Shown: in pieces, positions 25,907 through 53,826 of the stretch
How the letters are laid out: each line of letters opens with the position of its first letter
How positions within the stretch are numbered: position 1 is the first letter of the stretch
Assembly (NCBI GenBank): GCA_039096225.1
Contig: JBBPEB010000004.1
Coordinates: 186,001-250,000, forward strand
Source: Blastocystis sp. Blastoise
Lineage: Eukaryota > Sar > Bigyra > Opalinata > Blastocystidae
Length of the DNA stretch: 64,000 nucleotides
Reading direction: 5' to 3'
Translations under genes and position numbers: made by a program
Notes under the pieces: generated by a model
The model's database searches: none
Told to the model about the DNA's origin: nothing
What the model saw: only the letters and a program-made list of their open reading frames with translations

Positions 25907-26977
25907 TACTATACTTTTATATCAAGTAAAGTTATAAAGAAAACAATTCACAATTTTTTTTCTTCATTATCAAATTGACTTTTTTCGAAAAAGAGTATGC
26001 AGTATCTATTTTTCCGTGTTTATTTTGTTCTTTTCTAAATTCTTTTGTTTTTCAAATTGTTTTCTTTGTTTTCTTATAAGTTGATGTAAATTAATAAATT
26101 ATGTTGAATCTCTTGATTTGTCATGAGTACTTTGTATATTCAAAGACTAAACTAATTAATTTTTAGTGTTATATGCTTTTTTCTTAAATCATTTCTTTCT
26201 AATGTATTTCTATATGTTTTAAATATATAAAACAAAACATTTGTGCTTTAAAGTACATGCTTCTATTCAAATTTTCAATAGCTTATGGTACTTATAAACA
26301 ATTTCATATTTTAAGCATTCTCATACCGTTAAAACAATTATTCAAGCTATTTCAATATGAAAAATAGTATTTTTTACTATATAAAAAAGGTATTCTTTTT
26401 TTCAATAATGATCGATCTTAAATAATTCTCCAAGTTACAGTGTCTTTAGGCTGATCTTTATGACTAGATCCTTTTTCCAAAATTTCAAGAAAAATAGTGA
26501 GTTATGAAGAAATTGAAAATTACTAAAAATATTTAAAAAACATAATGCGATTCATCCTATTCATCAATTAATACTGTGACAATATAAATACCATAAAACT
26601 AATTCCAGAAGAAGAGAACCGGATTGATTATCGAATGAATTATCAGCTATAATAGACTATTAAGTGGTTTTCATGTTTCAATATAGATGTCAAAATATGT
26701 TTTCGATAAAAATAACATTAAAAATTATCATTAAAGTATAGAAAAACAAAGAAACGAAATGAAAGAAAGATTCGTTTCAATGAATATGAAATAATTGTGG
26801 GAATTTTTATGACATTCACAAGAATAATGATTATTTCCGTGACTTGAATGTCATATATAAAAAAGAAACTCAAGTTGTTTTAATTAAAAATCTCATACAT
26901 TAGTTGATTTTTGAAGCGTATGTTTTTCTTTATGATCAGGAATTAATCAAAACAAACTCTATAGTAGTATAAGAAAA
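25907..26977. promoter_or_regulatory. Divergent upstream region
   Basis: About 1.07 kb between two divergent start codons (25906 minus, 26978 plus). Non-coding, not microsatellite-rich. It presumably holds both promoters; no specific element is identified. Confidence 0.35.
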
Positions 26978-28512
26978 ATGGAACAATCTACACAACAACC
27001 TCAAAATACAAATCCTACAAATGAAGAGACAAACGTTTCTCAGCCAATAGAGAACCTTGAGCCTTACATTGAAGATGATAATAGTGTAACAGAATCAACA
27101 GAAACAAAACCTAAATATGAAAAAACTGTTGCTCAAGATTGTATATTTTTCCTTCAAGGTAATTGCACAAAGGGAGATAATTGTCCTTTTCGTCATTATG
27201 CCCCTGCTCGTGACGCTACTCAATTATGTAAATTTTACAAAACTCGTTCATGCACAAAACCAGATTGTCCATACCTTCATTTAGATTCAATAGTATTTTT
27301 TTTACATTTATAATAATAAATGTTTTTATTATTGTGTTTTCTATATATTTTTATTTATATATTCTTTTAATAGCCTGCTTTTGCTAAGAAGAAGATCCCT
27401 TGTGTTCATTTCTTTAATGGTTATTGTAGTAAAGGTGATAAATGCCCTTTTTCTCATGATGGCATTCCTCCACCAGCTTCAGAACACAAGAAAACAAATA
27501 AACCTGTATATTTATTTTTATTTATTGTTTTATAGTAGTTTTATTTTATTTATTATTTTATTTTATTTATTATTTTATTTTATTTTATTTTTTTATTAAT
27601 ATTAATTAATAATTAATAATATTTATTATATGTTTACTATTACTAATTATAGATTATAAAGAATGCAGCTATTGACCAAGAAACTCTTCAACACTCTATT
27701 ATGGAAGCCTTTGTATATATATATATATATATATACAATATTTTTATTATTCTATTATTAACTTAAGCTTATTCATATATTCTCTTTTTCTATAGTTATC
27801 AGTTATTGGTGCTCCATTATCCAATCAGATGGCTTCAAATGCTGCGATGTCCAATCCGATGGCTGCTAATCCTGCCATGGCATTTAATACTATGAATGCT
27901 ATGATACCTAATAATCATAATAATAATAATCATAATAGGGGATATAATAATAATAATAATAATAATAATTATAATAATAAAGGATATAATAATAATAATA
28001 ATAATAGACAAAATAACGATTTTAATAATATAAATATGAATAACGATTACACAAATAATTATAATTCAAACCGTAAAAGTTATCAAACTCAACATAATAA
28101 GAATGTCCATAAAAATGTTAAGAACGAACCTGTTGTCATTGATGACACATTACGACGCAGAATGGAAAAATTTGGTACAGGCCCTCGTGGAAATAATATT
28201 AATAATAATTATAATAATAATAATAATAATAATAGAAATAATTTATTATATTCTATTAATACAACAAAATATGAATCAAATGATAATATAAAACCAGAGA
28301 CAATTCCAAACTCTACAAATAAACCTGTAGCATCCCATGAAATGAATGCTTCTAGTCCTGATATTATTACTACTAATAACAATAATAATAATAATAATAC
28401 TAATAATAATGAAAGTAATAATACTAATACTAATAATAATACTGAATCTACTCCAAATATGTCAGATGTTATCAATGAAGATGATTTTGATGATCTCTAT
28501 GATTTAATTTAA
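26978..28512 (+). CDS. CCCH zinc-finger protein with three fingers
   Basis: A probable RNA-binding protein. Exons 26978-27292, 27374-27505, 27653-27712 and 27796-28512 join into 407 residues. Three CCCH fingers lie in tandem: DCIFFLQGNCTKGDNCPFRH (C-x7-C-x5-C-x3-H), LCKFYKTRSCTKPDCPYLH (C-x7-C-x4-C-x3-H) and, in exon 2, PCVHFFNGYCSKGDKCPFSH (C-x7-C-x5-C-x3-H). The N-terminus is acidic and Gln/Thr-rich. After the fingers come a short helical segment (QETLQHSIMEAFLSVIG), then a long Asn-rich tail with Met/Ala and Asn-Tyr-Asn repeats, and a short acidic end (INEDDFDDLYDLI). Finger architecture resembles mRNA-processing or turnover factors, but I cannot assign a specific orthologue. Introns are GT-AG; the start ATG is the first in frame after a stretch of non-coding DNA. 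Confidence 0.88.
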
Positions 28513-29367
28513 TATATATATATATATACATACATATAAACTTTCTTCTTTTTATTTTTTATATACAATCTAGGAATAAAATATATTCGTTTTCTCAGTT
28601 TTATATTGTTCTATATATATTTAATAAATATATCTTTCTTCTTTTATTTTTATTTGTATAATTATATGTATATACATATTTATTTTAGTATATATATATA
28701 CATATTTATGTTTTATTTTGATTCAAGTTTGTATTCCTTGTGTTTTCGATAAAAATTTAAAAAAGACATAACATTATGTTATAATAATTTATTATATTTT
28801 TTTAATCGTAAAGAATAGAAATATATTTCTATTCTTATACATGTATAGTGAACGTGTTTTGTTAATATAAATAATTCATCAATAGTATAAAATTAATTTT
28901 ATTGATATCAATTTTAATTGAAAAAATAATTAAATATATATGTTCTATAAAACAAAACAAAATAATATATGATTTCAATAATATTCACATTTCCCATAAA
29001 AAAGTTATTAAATATGAATAATATACAAAATGAATAACTATTAAATTTATGTTAAACCAATAAATAAATATAAAAATGTATACTCTCATATGAATATATA
29101 AAATCTATGAAGAAGAATTTTATAAGTATATGAAATTGCAAGAAGTGTTATATACATACATATATAGATAAAAGAATAATAATATAAAGAGATAATATTA
29201 TTATTTTAATATATGAACGACAAAGAAATATAAAAGTAAATGTGATAGCAAAACATATGAATCGAAAAAAAGGATAAAATATATATATTTAAAAAAAAAA
29301 AGAATAAATAGTATTATATTTAAAAAAATATTTAATCTGATCAGTTTTCATATATATATTTATATCC
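28513..29367. other. Intergenic between convergent genes
   Basis: About 850 bp of A/T sequence between two 3' ends. It contains short TA runs and an imperfect inverted repeat (AGAATAGAAATATATTTCTATTCT at about 28812-28835, only the arms AGAATAGAAAT and ATTTCTATTCT noted) that could form a hairpin. No coding signal. Confidence 0.5.
28812..28835. repeat. Perfect palindrome in a 3' intergenic region
   Basis: The arms AGAATAGAAATA and TATTTCTATTCT are exact reverse complements and abut, forming a 24-bp palindrome between convergent genes. It could be a transcript-end hairpin; function is inference. Confidence 0.6.
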
Positions 29368-32695
<3,328 letters not shown>

Positions 32696-33555
32696 TATTA
32701 AACTACACAAAATATATATATAACAAATATATATTTATTATTGGGAGAGAATAAGAATATTTATATAAAATATATAGATTTATATACAACTAATGTGTGT
32801 ATATTATAGATTTATAAGTTAGAATAAAAAGTAAGAAATTACTATCGTTATTTAATGCCTTTTTTAATTAATTTTTTTTTCTCGTTTTTTTTTGGACAAT
32901 CCGACATAGCATTTTATAAGTTTTAATTATTGTGACCTCTCTCGACGTATTATTTTCGTTTTGAATGTGTTTTAGTATACAACGATTTTAAGTATTACTG
33001 TAATACTCATTTATTTGTAGATTCCGTCGTGAAAAACTCTGCTACATTTCCTACAAACGAACATGAGAACTGTCAATCTGAAAGAAGAAAATATTTTCAC
33101 GGGGAAAATGTTTGTAGTAATGTTATTTGGTCGATTTCCATGATTATTAAGAAAACTTGTTAAGAAACTAGAGAAAAACATTCCGGTTTTTTTTTCTTCT
33201 TTTTCATGGAAATTCTCTGTTTCTGATGAGAGCTTCGAAATTGTTCGAGAAGAACAAAAATTTGAAAAGAAAAAAAAATCAAGTAAAACTAGTAGTATCT
33301 TTTTTATTTTTTAAAAACAAAAGTGAATTTTATTGAGTTTTATTGAGTTTTATGTAGTATTTATGAGTTTGGAATATGAGAGATGCATTTAATTTGAAAT
33401 TATACATGAGATTTTCTGATTACATTAAGATTTACAAGCAAAAATACTTTTAGAGCATCCATATTACACAATGAAGTCATTAGAATGCTTTGCATAAAAA
33501 TTGATCAATATAACAAATAAGAAAATCGCATATTATCTAAAACTTATACCATTGA
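32696..33555. other. Intergenic with an imperfect inverted repeat
   Basis: About 860 bp upstream of the disordered-protein gene. It holds an imperfect inverted repeat with arms ACATTTCCTACAAAC (33044-33058) and GTTTGTAGTAATGT (about 33109-33122). No coding signal. Confidence 0.5.
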
Positions 33556-34491
33556 TTAAAATGAATCTTGTAGATGATTTTCAATGGCTACATCTTCAGA
33601 AAGTAAAGGTATCGATTGTTCTTTTCCTAAATGTTTTAAATAAAAAAAGTAACATGATAAATCTCTCTTAAATAACATAAAAATTGGAAATATATATATA
33701 TACTTTCTTTCTCTTCTGTGTCAAGATTTTGTTCAACGATTTCCATCTCATTATCAACTTGATGTAGTTGTTCTCTTATCAGTCGAGCCTCTCCAAGCAT
33801 CTTATTTAATTTTTCTAATTCCTTGACTACAAAAATATATATACATATATAACGAAAACAAAAGATTATGTAAATGATAAATTTTTTATTACTATATAGA
33901 ACATACTTTCATTTGCAATTTGTTTTTTAGGATTTGATTGTGTTATTCCATGCTCTAATTTATAATTCTTGATTTCTAATCTTCGCAAATACAACTCCCC
34001 TTGCTCATCTCTAACAATTTTTGACTTTCCAGAATTATGAGGAACAACTGCTTGATACTTTTCTTCTGAGGGAGGTAATCCACTTACAGTCTATAAAAGA
34101 ATAATGGTTATAAATACTTCATTGGCATCTATATATTCTCTAGAATAGAAATTATAAGCATACAATCTTATTTGTTGGATCAAAGGGCGCAAATATTCTC
34201 TTCACCTCTTCTAATGTCTTCTTTGGATCGCCTATATTATGATCAAATTTTATGAAAGATCATGTAGATACGTTTCACAACATGTTTTATCTTATTTTCC
34301 TTTTTTGATTCCACTGGTTTTACAGTATCTTTTGGTAATTTCTTAGACTTTTTTGATTTCTTGTTTTTTTCCTTTTTTGATCTATTTTTTGTCTTCTTCT
34401 CTTGTGTTTCAAGTACGTGTTCTGATGAATTTTCAATTTGAACCGACTTTTCTTCTACAACGTCTTTGACTACGGTATCTTTTGATTCCAT
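33556..34491 (-). CDS. Small basic coiled-coil protein
   Basis: I do not recognise this protein. Five exons join in frame from ATG 34491 to TAA 33558-33556, about 220 residues. The N-terminus is charged, with a Lys-rich tract (KKTKNRSKKEKNKKSKKSKK) resembling a nuclear or nucleolar localisation signal. Then come RDPKKTLEEVKRIFAPFDP and SGLPPSEEKYQAVVPHN, a basic segment LYLRRLEIKNYKLEHG, and a heptad-like helix ELEKLNKMLGEARLIREQLH that could form a coiled coil. A 5' untranslated intron probably ends just before the start (TATATAGAAATGG). It is divergent from the FACT gene, 684 bp away. Function unknown. Confidence 0.7.
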
Positions 34492-35175
34492 TTCTATATA
34501 ATAATTTATAAATAACCTGGTTGACTCCAAAATATATATATTTACTAATATATCATAAATAAATGAATAGAATAATAATAAAAAAATTAAAAAATCTTTA
34601 TAAAGCAGAATTTTTTAGAATTCTAATAATTTTTATTCTTTAGTTAAGTGTATCCTTTTTTTTTCTCAAAATTATTTTATTTGTTGTTTTGTATTTTTAG
34701 AAAATAAATTAAGATGATGTGTTTACTAAAAATACTATTTTTATTATTCTTTTCGATAATTGATTTCAATTTTTTATTTTTCTGTTTCAATAATTTATAT
34801 TATTATCTCTTCCTAAGTTTAACAAGACGACTGTCTACAATTAAAAACATAAATTAACGATTTTTATGTAAAAAACACTGATTGTTGCATTAAATGTGAA
34901 AATTATTGTCTTTTCACTTGACAAGCACCTTTCATTATATAAATCATAAGAAAAAAATTAATTATATATAAAAACCATATATAAATTAACTTCAAACAAT
35001 GAAGTATAAACATGAAATCATAATCGTGGTTGTCATCTACTATCCCAATAGAAATTTAAATATTCCCGCAATTTTAATCAATGAGACGTTTTTTATTTAT
35101 TTTTACTAATTTAAAAGACTTTCATTTATTATCTCTATATAGAGTTATTTTTATTCTTGAATAGAAAATCTGAAA
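34492..35175. promoter_or_regulatory. Divergent upstream region of FACT and coiled-coil genes
   Basis: 684 bp between two divergent start codons. It includes long T tracts and A tracts but no element I can name. Both flanking genes are probably transcribed from here. Confidence 0.4.
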
Positions 35176-38268
<3,093 letters not shown>

Positions 38269-39381
38269 AATTACTATTGTTTAAATTTAAATATATATTT
38301 ATTATCTTTATATACTTTAATATATATGAATAACTAATTAGTATGTGTTCTTTTATATATAATTTTCTTCATATAAATATGTATTATTGTCATTATATTG
38401 TTACATAAATATGAATTGCGTTCGTTATTTTTTTGATATAAATTATTAAAATAATTATTGAAATGTAAAAATTATACATTCTTTTGGATACTTGATGGTA
38501 TATATATACTTATTTTATTACTTGAGTATATATATTGTCACTGTTACTATTTCCTCAAATAATATAATGTGTATATACATATATATTGTATTTATTGATG
38601 ATAATTAGAACAAATTTATTATTCTTGAAAAATAACTAGATAAAACCCTATTTTTATCTATATCTTTTTCACTCTATTTCAGTTTATCCTATTAACATCT
38701 ATCTATAAACAGTTTTCATTATACTCAATATTCATACCATATATAGAATTATAGTTATTAATAAAAAATTACACAAAAATTATTTTAAAAGACAATAATA
38801 TTATGAAATATAAATGAATTATTAAAAACAAACAAACAAAATAATAAAACATGCAAAGGATATAAAAAATATAAAAGACAGAAATAGATAAATAAATATA
38901 TATTAATTATAAAAACCCATAAATTCAAAGTATAATTTATAATATATATGATTAATTTACAGCAAACTGTAAACAAATAAAAAAGAACGAAATTTTTATA
39001 TACAATACAAAAGAAATAAATTGTATATAAAAAAATATAATATTTCTAATAAAAATAAATAAAAATGCAGAATATATATATATATTAATCAATAACATAA
39101 AAAATAATAGTAAAACAATAGTTTTATAAAATCATATAGGATATAATACAAATGTTCTTTGGAGAAAAAAAATCGAAGAATTCTTGTGACAAACAAAAAA
39201 AAATAAAAAAAGAAAAAGATAAAAAATAAGAAAATGAAAAAAAGAGATAGCGTTGTTATAAAAAGTAATTATATGTAATATTATATATATATATGTAAAG
39301 GAGAAGTTATATATATTATATAGTTCTTATAATCTACTGTAGCTATAGTTTGTAGTAACTAAATATATAATTATATATATA
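38269..39381. other. Intergenic between convergent genes
   Basis: About 1.1 kb between the FACT and DCAF1 stop codons; T-rich on the left and A-rich on the right, as expected for two facing 3' untranslated regions. No coding signal. Confidence 0.6.
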
Positions 39382-48520
<9,139 letters not shown>

Positions 48521-48804
48521 ACGATACGAGTAAACTTATTAATTGAACGTGGTTTCAATTCTTGAAAAAGTATGTTTATAGTTCAAATATTGTTTAATAG
48601 ATCAATTTACTTTTTATATATGCAGTAAAATACTAAGTAATGTAATTTTTACTATAGACATTAATTTATGAAAAAAGCGAACTTTTAACTGGACATTCAT
48701 TTAAAACTCAAGAATACTTTTTGTTTTTAATAACTTTCTAGAATTGATTATTATTTGATCAATTCTTTTTATATTCTAATTTAAGTTTGTTCTTCAATAC
48801 TACT
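48521..48804. promoter_or_regulatory. Short bidirectional promoter region, DCAF1/mevalonate kinase
   Basis: Only 284 bp separate the divergent start codons, so the two genes probably share a bidirectional promoter. The sequence is not microsatellite-rich; no defined motif is recognisable. Confidence 0.6.
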
Positions 48805-50604
48805 ATGAATATTCCTTTAATAATATCTGTGTCATCTCCTGGTAAAGTAATCTTGTTTGGTGAACATTCTGTCGTTTATGGTAATTATGCTCTTGCAGCA
48901 TCTCTGTCAGACATGAGAACCACATTAGAACTTTATCGTCTAGATTCTCAAGAATTTATCATAGATATTCAAAATGATAATTATTTACCAAATACTGAAT
49001 ACTATAATGAACAAAACAAATACGTTATGAATGTTCCTAACGTAATTCGATTATTCCAAAATTTGTCTTTAGAAGATATAAATTCTGATCCACTTATTTC
49101 AAAAGATCTTTTACAAAAACTTAAACTTGAATGTTCTTCATTATATAGTCGAACAATTATTTCATTTTGTTATATGTTTACACATCATTCTGAATACTTT
49201 CTAAATGAAAAGAATCAAGGATATTATTTTCGTATTTATTCGAATTCCTTACCTTGTGGAGCCGGATTAGGTTCATCATCTTCTTTAAGTGTTTCTCTAG
49301 CTACTATAATTTATCATCTAGATCATTCTAAAGAATTCAATCATAACGTATTTTTTATTTTTATTTTTATTTGTTTAGTATTATTAAATATATGTTAATT
49401 CATTTACATTTTATTATGTAATTATTATAAAAATTATTATAAAAATTATTATATGAAATTATAATGTTTATAGCCTGCTTTTTGGAATACTCCATCTCAT
49501 GAACAATTAATTTCTATTAATAAAATAGCATATATAAGTGAATGTATATATCATGGTACGCCTTCAGGAGTTGATAATTCTGTTTCATGTTTTGGTATGT
49601 TTATATATTATTAATTTAATTATTATTATTTATATATTGATTGAATAGAATTGTATGTAATTGTATTGATCTATTTTAGGAATTTTTTTTATTAGACTAT
49701 ATTATTATTATATTTTATTATATATAAATATATATTTTTTATTATTATATTTTTTTAAAGATTATATTTTTATTTTTCAAATTCATATATATATGAATAT
49801 ATAAATTATTTATGAATTCCTAGGAAATGCTATATTATTTAAGAAGGGATCTATTGAATATAAAACATGTCCATCGTTATCCTTATTAGTTGTCAATACA
49901 AATATTCCAAAGAATACGAAAGAATTAGTATCGAAAGTGCGTCATTTAAGAGAATGTATACCTACTATAATTGACCCATTATTTCAAAGTATTAATGAAC
50001 AAATATTTTATTTATTAGATTCTCAAAATGAAGTATATGCTATTTTTAGTTCTCTATTTATTTTAATTAGTGTTTTTTTTAGAATAATTTTTTTTATTAT
50101 TATAATTAACATTGGATAATAAAAATAGTAATTTATTGTTATGTTTAGAAAAGCAAGTATAATAAAAGTATATATATAGGATGAGTATTATGAGCGAGTT
50201 CAACGAATTATTCCTATATGTCAACATATATTAATATCATTAGGTATTAATCATCCATCAATTGACTATGTTACTTCTGCTATACAGAACTATTTACATA
50301 TACCTTCTAAACTTACTGGAGCAGGTATATATATTATATTCTTATATTATTTAATAATGTTATTTTTATTTTTAATATTTCTTTTTTTGAAAATGATAAT
50401 AAATATATAATAAATATAATATATAATAAATATAATATATTCTATATAGGTGGTGGTGGTTGTGTTATATGTTTTCTTCCTAAAGAATTAGATTTTCATA
50501 AGGATTCATCATTTTTATCTTTAGTTGAAGAATTAGTAAAGAATAATATGAATTATTATGTTACTCAAGTAGGAGGAAAAGGTGTTCAATATTATCTACC
50601 TTAA
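48805..50604 (+). CDS. MVK: Mevalonate kinase
   Basis: This GHMP-family kinase phosphorylates mevalonate with ATP to give 5-phosphomevalonate in sterol/isoprenoid synthesis. Exons 48805-49347, 49474-49594, 49824-50032, 50180-50324 and 50450-50604 join into 390 residues, the usual size. Motif 1 is [17 protein letters not shown] at residues 10-26. Motif 2, the ATP-binding loop, is [14 protein letters not shown] at about 150-164. The active-site HGTPSGVDN lies at about 208-216, containing the catalytic Asp. Motif 3 is KLTGAGGGGCVI near residue 340, split by an intron within the Gly run. The ATG at 48805 ([14 protein letters not shown]) is the first in frame and puts motif 1 at the expected position; the TTG at 48787 is unlikely to be used. 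It is divergent from DCAF1 and convergent with the beta-galactosidase gene only 179 bp away. Confidence 0.96.
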
Positions 50605-50783
50605 TTCTATTATTATTTATTTTATTTTTGGGATCAATAAATAAATATTAGCAAAGTTTTTTTTGTTTATTTTTTATATCTTCATTTTCACTTAAATAAT
50701 GAGTTATTAAAATAAATTTAATTAAAACAAAACAATATGAGAAATAAGACAAATGAGAATAGTTCTTTATCAAAAGTAATAAA

Positions 50784-53047
50784 TTACTTAGGAACCATTT
50801 GAGTAATACAGATTTCAGCTTGATTAGGTTGTTCAGCACCAAAGCCTTCAAATACAGTAATTACATTCTCTTTTCCATCATATCGAAGCCAATCCTTAGG
50901 AATATGATAATATTCTTGAGTGTATTCACCTTTATTTGATTTAATCATCCAGTATCTACCGATATCATTACCATTAATAAAAGCATGACCTCTCATAAGA
51001 CCCATAGGGTGGAATAATACTTCAATACCTCTCTTTAAATCTTTAGGAGTTTCAAAAGTAGAAGAGAACCAAGTAATAGGAGAAGCATTTTCTAGATCTT
51101 CTTTCCATTCTACTTTTTCTATACCTTTATCATTATATATTTCTAAATATTCGCCAGTAAGACCATTATAATGTTTCCATTCTTGATTAATGAAATCATT
51201 ACCATTCATCTTTATCCAACCACAAATACCCATAATAATCATCATTCTTAAATAATGACATATATATAAATGATAATAAAATATAATAATAGGATATTTA
51301 ATAAATAAATAATAAATAAATAAATAATAATAATAAAAATAAGAAAACATAATAATAATAATATAATATACCCTTCATTCTATCATGATTCCAGGAAGGA
51401 TCACTATTACTATCCATACCATTAGGTAAACCTAATGATTCACTTAATAATAAAAGTCTATGAACACCTATAGGAATATCAAATTCTATAGTGAAAGTGA
51501 ACCACGCTTGTTTTCTTTCGTGATTATCTACAGCTGCAATCTTCTTGCCATCAATAAATAAATTATAAGCATTATCAGCAACACCACCAATTTCTAATTT
51601 ATTATGAGTTTGAATAAATTCATAATTAGTTTCATAATATAAGAATTCAGTTAAATCTCTTGTAATATTAATTTGTTCAGAAGCTTTATGTAATACAATT
51701 GGAGACATATATGTAGAAAGACTCTCAACAGGTTCATTCCAATATTTAAAATGAAGAGAAGATATAGGAGTTGTCTTACGAGTAATCTACAGAGAATATA
51801 TAAATAATTGTTAATAGTAAGATATTAATATTTAACATACTATATTTTATTTTTTATAATAATAATAATAATAATAATAAAATATATATATATAAACAAT
51901 AAATAAATAAACGAATAAAAGAATAAAATAATCAAATAAATATATAAAAACGATAAATAATAATCAAATAAATATATAAAAACAATAAATAATAATCAAA
52001 TAAATATATAAAAACAATAAATAAAATAATCAAATAAATATACCTTAGCAGGTTCAACATCATGAGTATTATAAACAATCTTTCCATCTTGATCAATAAC
52101 ATACATTTGAAAAGAATTAAATTCAAGATGATTACCCATATAATCACAAGAATTCTTTTCATTATTTTGATTTTCTAAGAAATACATAGCTTTGTCATTA
52201 TATTTATATGTAAACATCTTTATTTTATCATTAATCCATGTTTCTTTCTTAACTTGAGCTTCATCATTTAAAAGAATATCAGCAATAGAAGCTACAAACT
52301 TATGCATCTTTACAAGATGAGAATGTTTGGGCTATATATATATATTTATATATATTAGTTACTATTTCAATTCAATTCAATAAATATATATTTATAATAT
52401 AATAATACATTCTATTTAAAAATATATATTAAAAAATAATAATAATAAATATAAATATATAGTTCATTAGGCATGGTATCTGAACGAATAAGGACACCAT
52501 TTGCATATCCATTAGCCATACTATTAGCAGCCCAACGACCATAATGATTCCCTCCAAACCACATATAATAATTATGATAACTACCTCCTCTATCAAACCA
52601 TTTCATAATAGCATAAGAATAATCCTCAGGAGTTCTAGAATCCCAACCATAATAATCTTCTCTATTACTATTATCCATTCCCCAACCTTCAAACCATCCT
52701 TCATTTTCAGTCCAAACACCTGGTTGATCAACAAGAATACGACCTGTTTGACCACCACTCTCTAAATAAGTATCACAATTATTACCATTACAAGCATTAA
52801 TAGCTTCATCAGCTGTATTACCATTACACATTACCCATGGGATATCAGACTATATATATATATATTACAATAGTTATATTTTTTATTGGAAAGAAATCAA
52901 TAATATATAAATATAAAAATAAATATAAAAATAAATATAAAAATAAATATATAAATAAATATACTTTAAGTTCCATAGCAAGTTTACCACACCAATTAAC
53001 ATATTCTTTATCACCATTCCATAATTCATTTTCTATCTATATATAAG

Positions 53048-53087
<40 letters not shown>

Positions 53088-53826
53088 AGTTATAAAAATA
53101 AATAACAATAAATAATAAAATAAATAATACTAAATAATAAAATATACTTGAGACATCATAATAGGACCACCAACATCAGAAAAATAATCACGAACTTCTT
53201 CAACTAGAGTATGCATCCATTTAGCCATATATTTTTCCCAAAGTTCATTAGAAGATCTATAACGAATACCTTCCTTATATTGTAACCAAGAAGGAATACC
53301 ACCATTGTCCCATTCAGCACAAACATAAGGTCCAATACGCATATTAACAAAGAGACCACGTTCTTTACATTTATCTAAGAAAAGTCTTAAGTTACCACGT
53401 CCTTCCCAATTAAATTCACCTTCAATAGGCTCATGATAATTCCAAAAAGTGTAAATTTGTATTAAATTAAATCCATCTTCAACAGCTTGATCAAGAACGG
53501 TATCCCACATTTCTATATAGATGTAATACAATATTTGAATATAAAATACTTGAGAATAGAAATAAACAAACAAACAATAATAATAATAATAATAAAAAGG
53601 AAATGCTAAAAAAAAGTCAAAAGGAATAATATATACCAGGAGTAGCACGGGGATAATGAACAGAACCAGCAAGGAATAAAGTTCTTCTTCCATTAATCAT
53701 AAAAGAACGTTTATCCCAAGTAATATTGTAAGGTTTACCTTCTAATTCACTATAATAAATATAGTTTGGATTCTTAACGAGAGCTAAAGCAGCTACAACA
53801 AATAGTGCCAACACTAAAAACTTCAT
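50784..53826 (-). CDS. Secreted GH35 beta-galactosidase, plant/amoeba type
   Basis: A family 35 glycoside hydrolase removing terminal beta-galactose, acting outside the cell or in the vacuole. Exons: 53826-53637, 53512-53148, 53036-52965, 52849-52463, 52331-52044, 51786-51372 and 51246-50784, about 725 residues. It starts with a signal peptide (MKFLVLALFVVAALALV). Catalytic blocks: RTLFLAGSVHYPRATPG, YTFWNYHEP, NMRIGPYVCAEWDNGG, GGPIMMSQ joined across an intron to IENEL (acid/base Glu), PWVMCNGN, and VWTENEGWFEGWG (nucleophile Glu in TENE), then RGGSYHNYYMWFGGNHYGR. The C-terminal part has the beta-sandwich repeats of plant BGALs (NLFIDGKKIA, GLPNGMD, QEWKHYNGLTGE). Two junctions are odd. The intron at 52332-52462 starts CT instead of GT although the flanking frame (MPNE|PKHSHL) is perfect, and the join at 51372/51246 is off by one base under GT-AG rules. 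These may be assembly errors, non-canonical splicing or early decay. Confidence 0.9.

Noticed and set aside
34649-34660. Isolated U12-like donor GTATCCTTT on the plus strand
   Set aside because: It lies in a non-coding divergent region with no matching branch site or acceptor that I can find.
48787-48804. Earlier TTG start for mevalonate kinase
   Set aside because: The ATG at 48805 puts the first GHMP motif at the family position, and a TTG start is unlikely in a nuclear gene.
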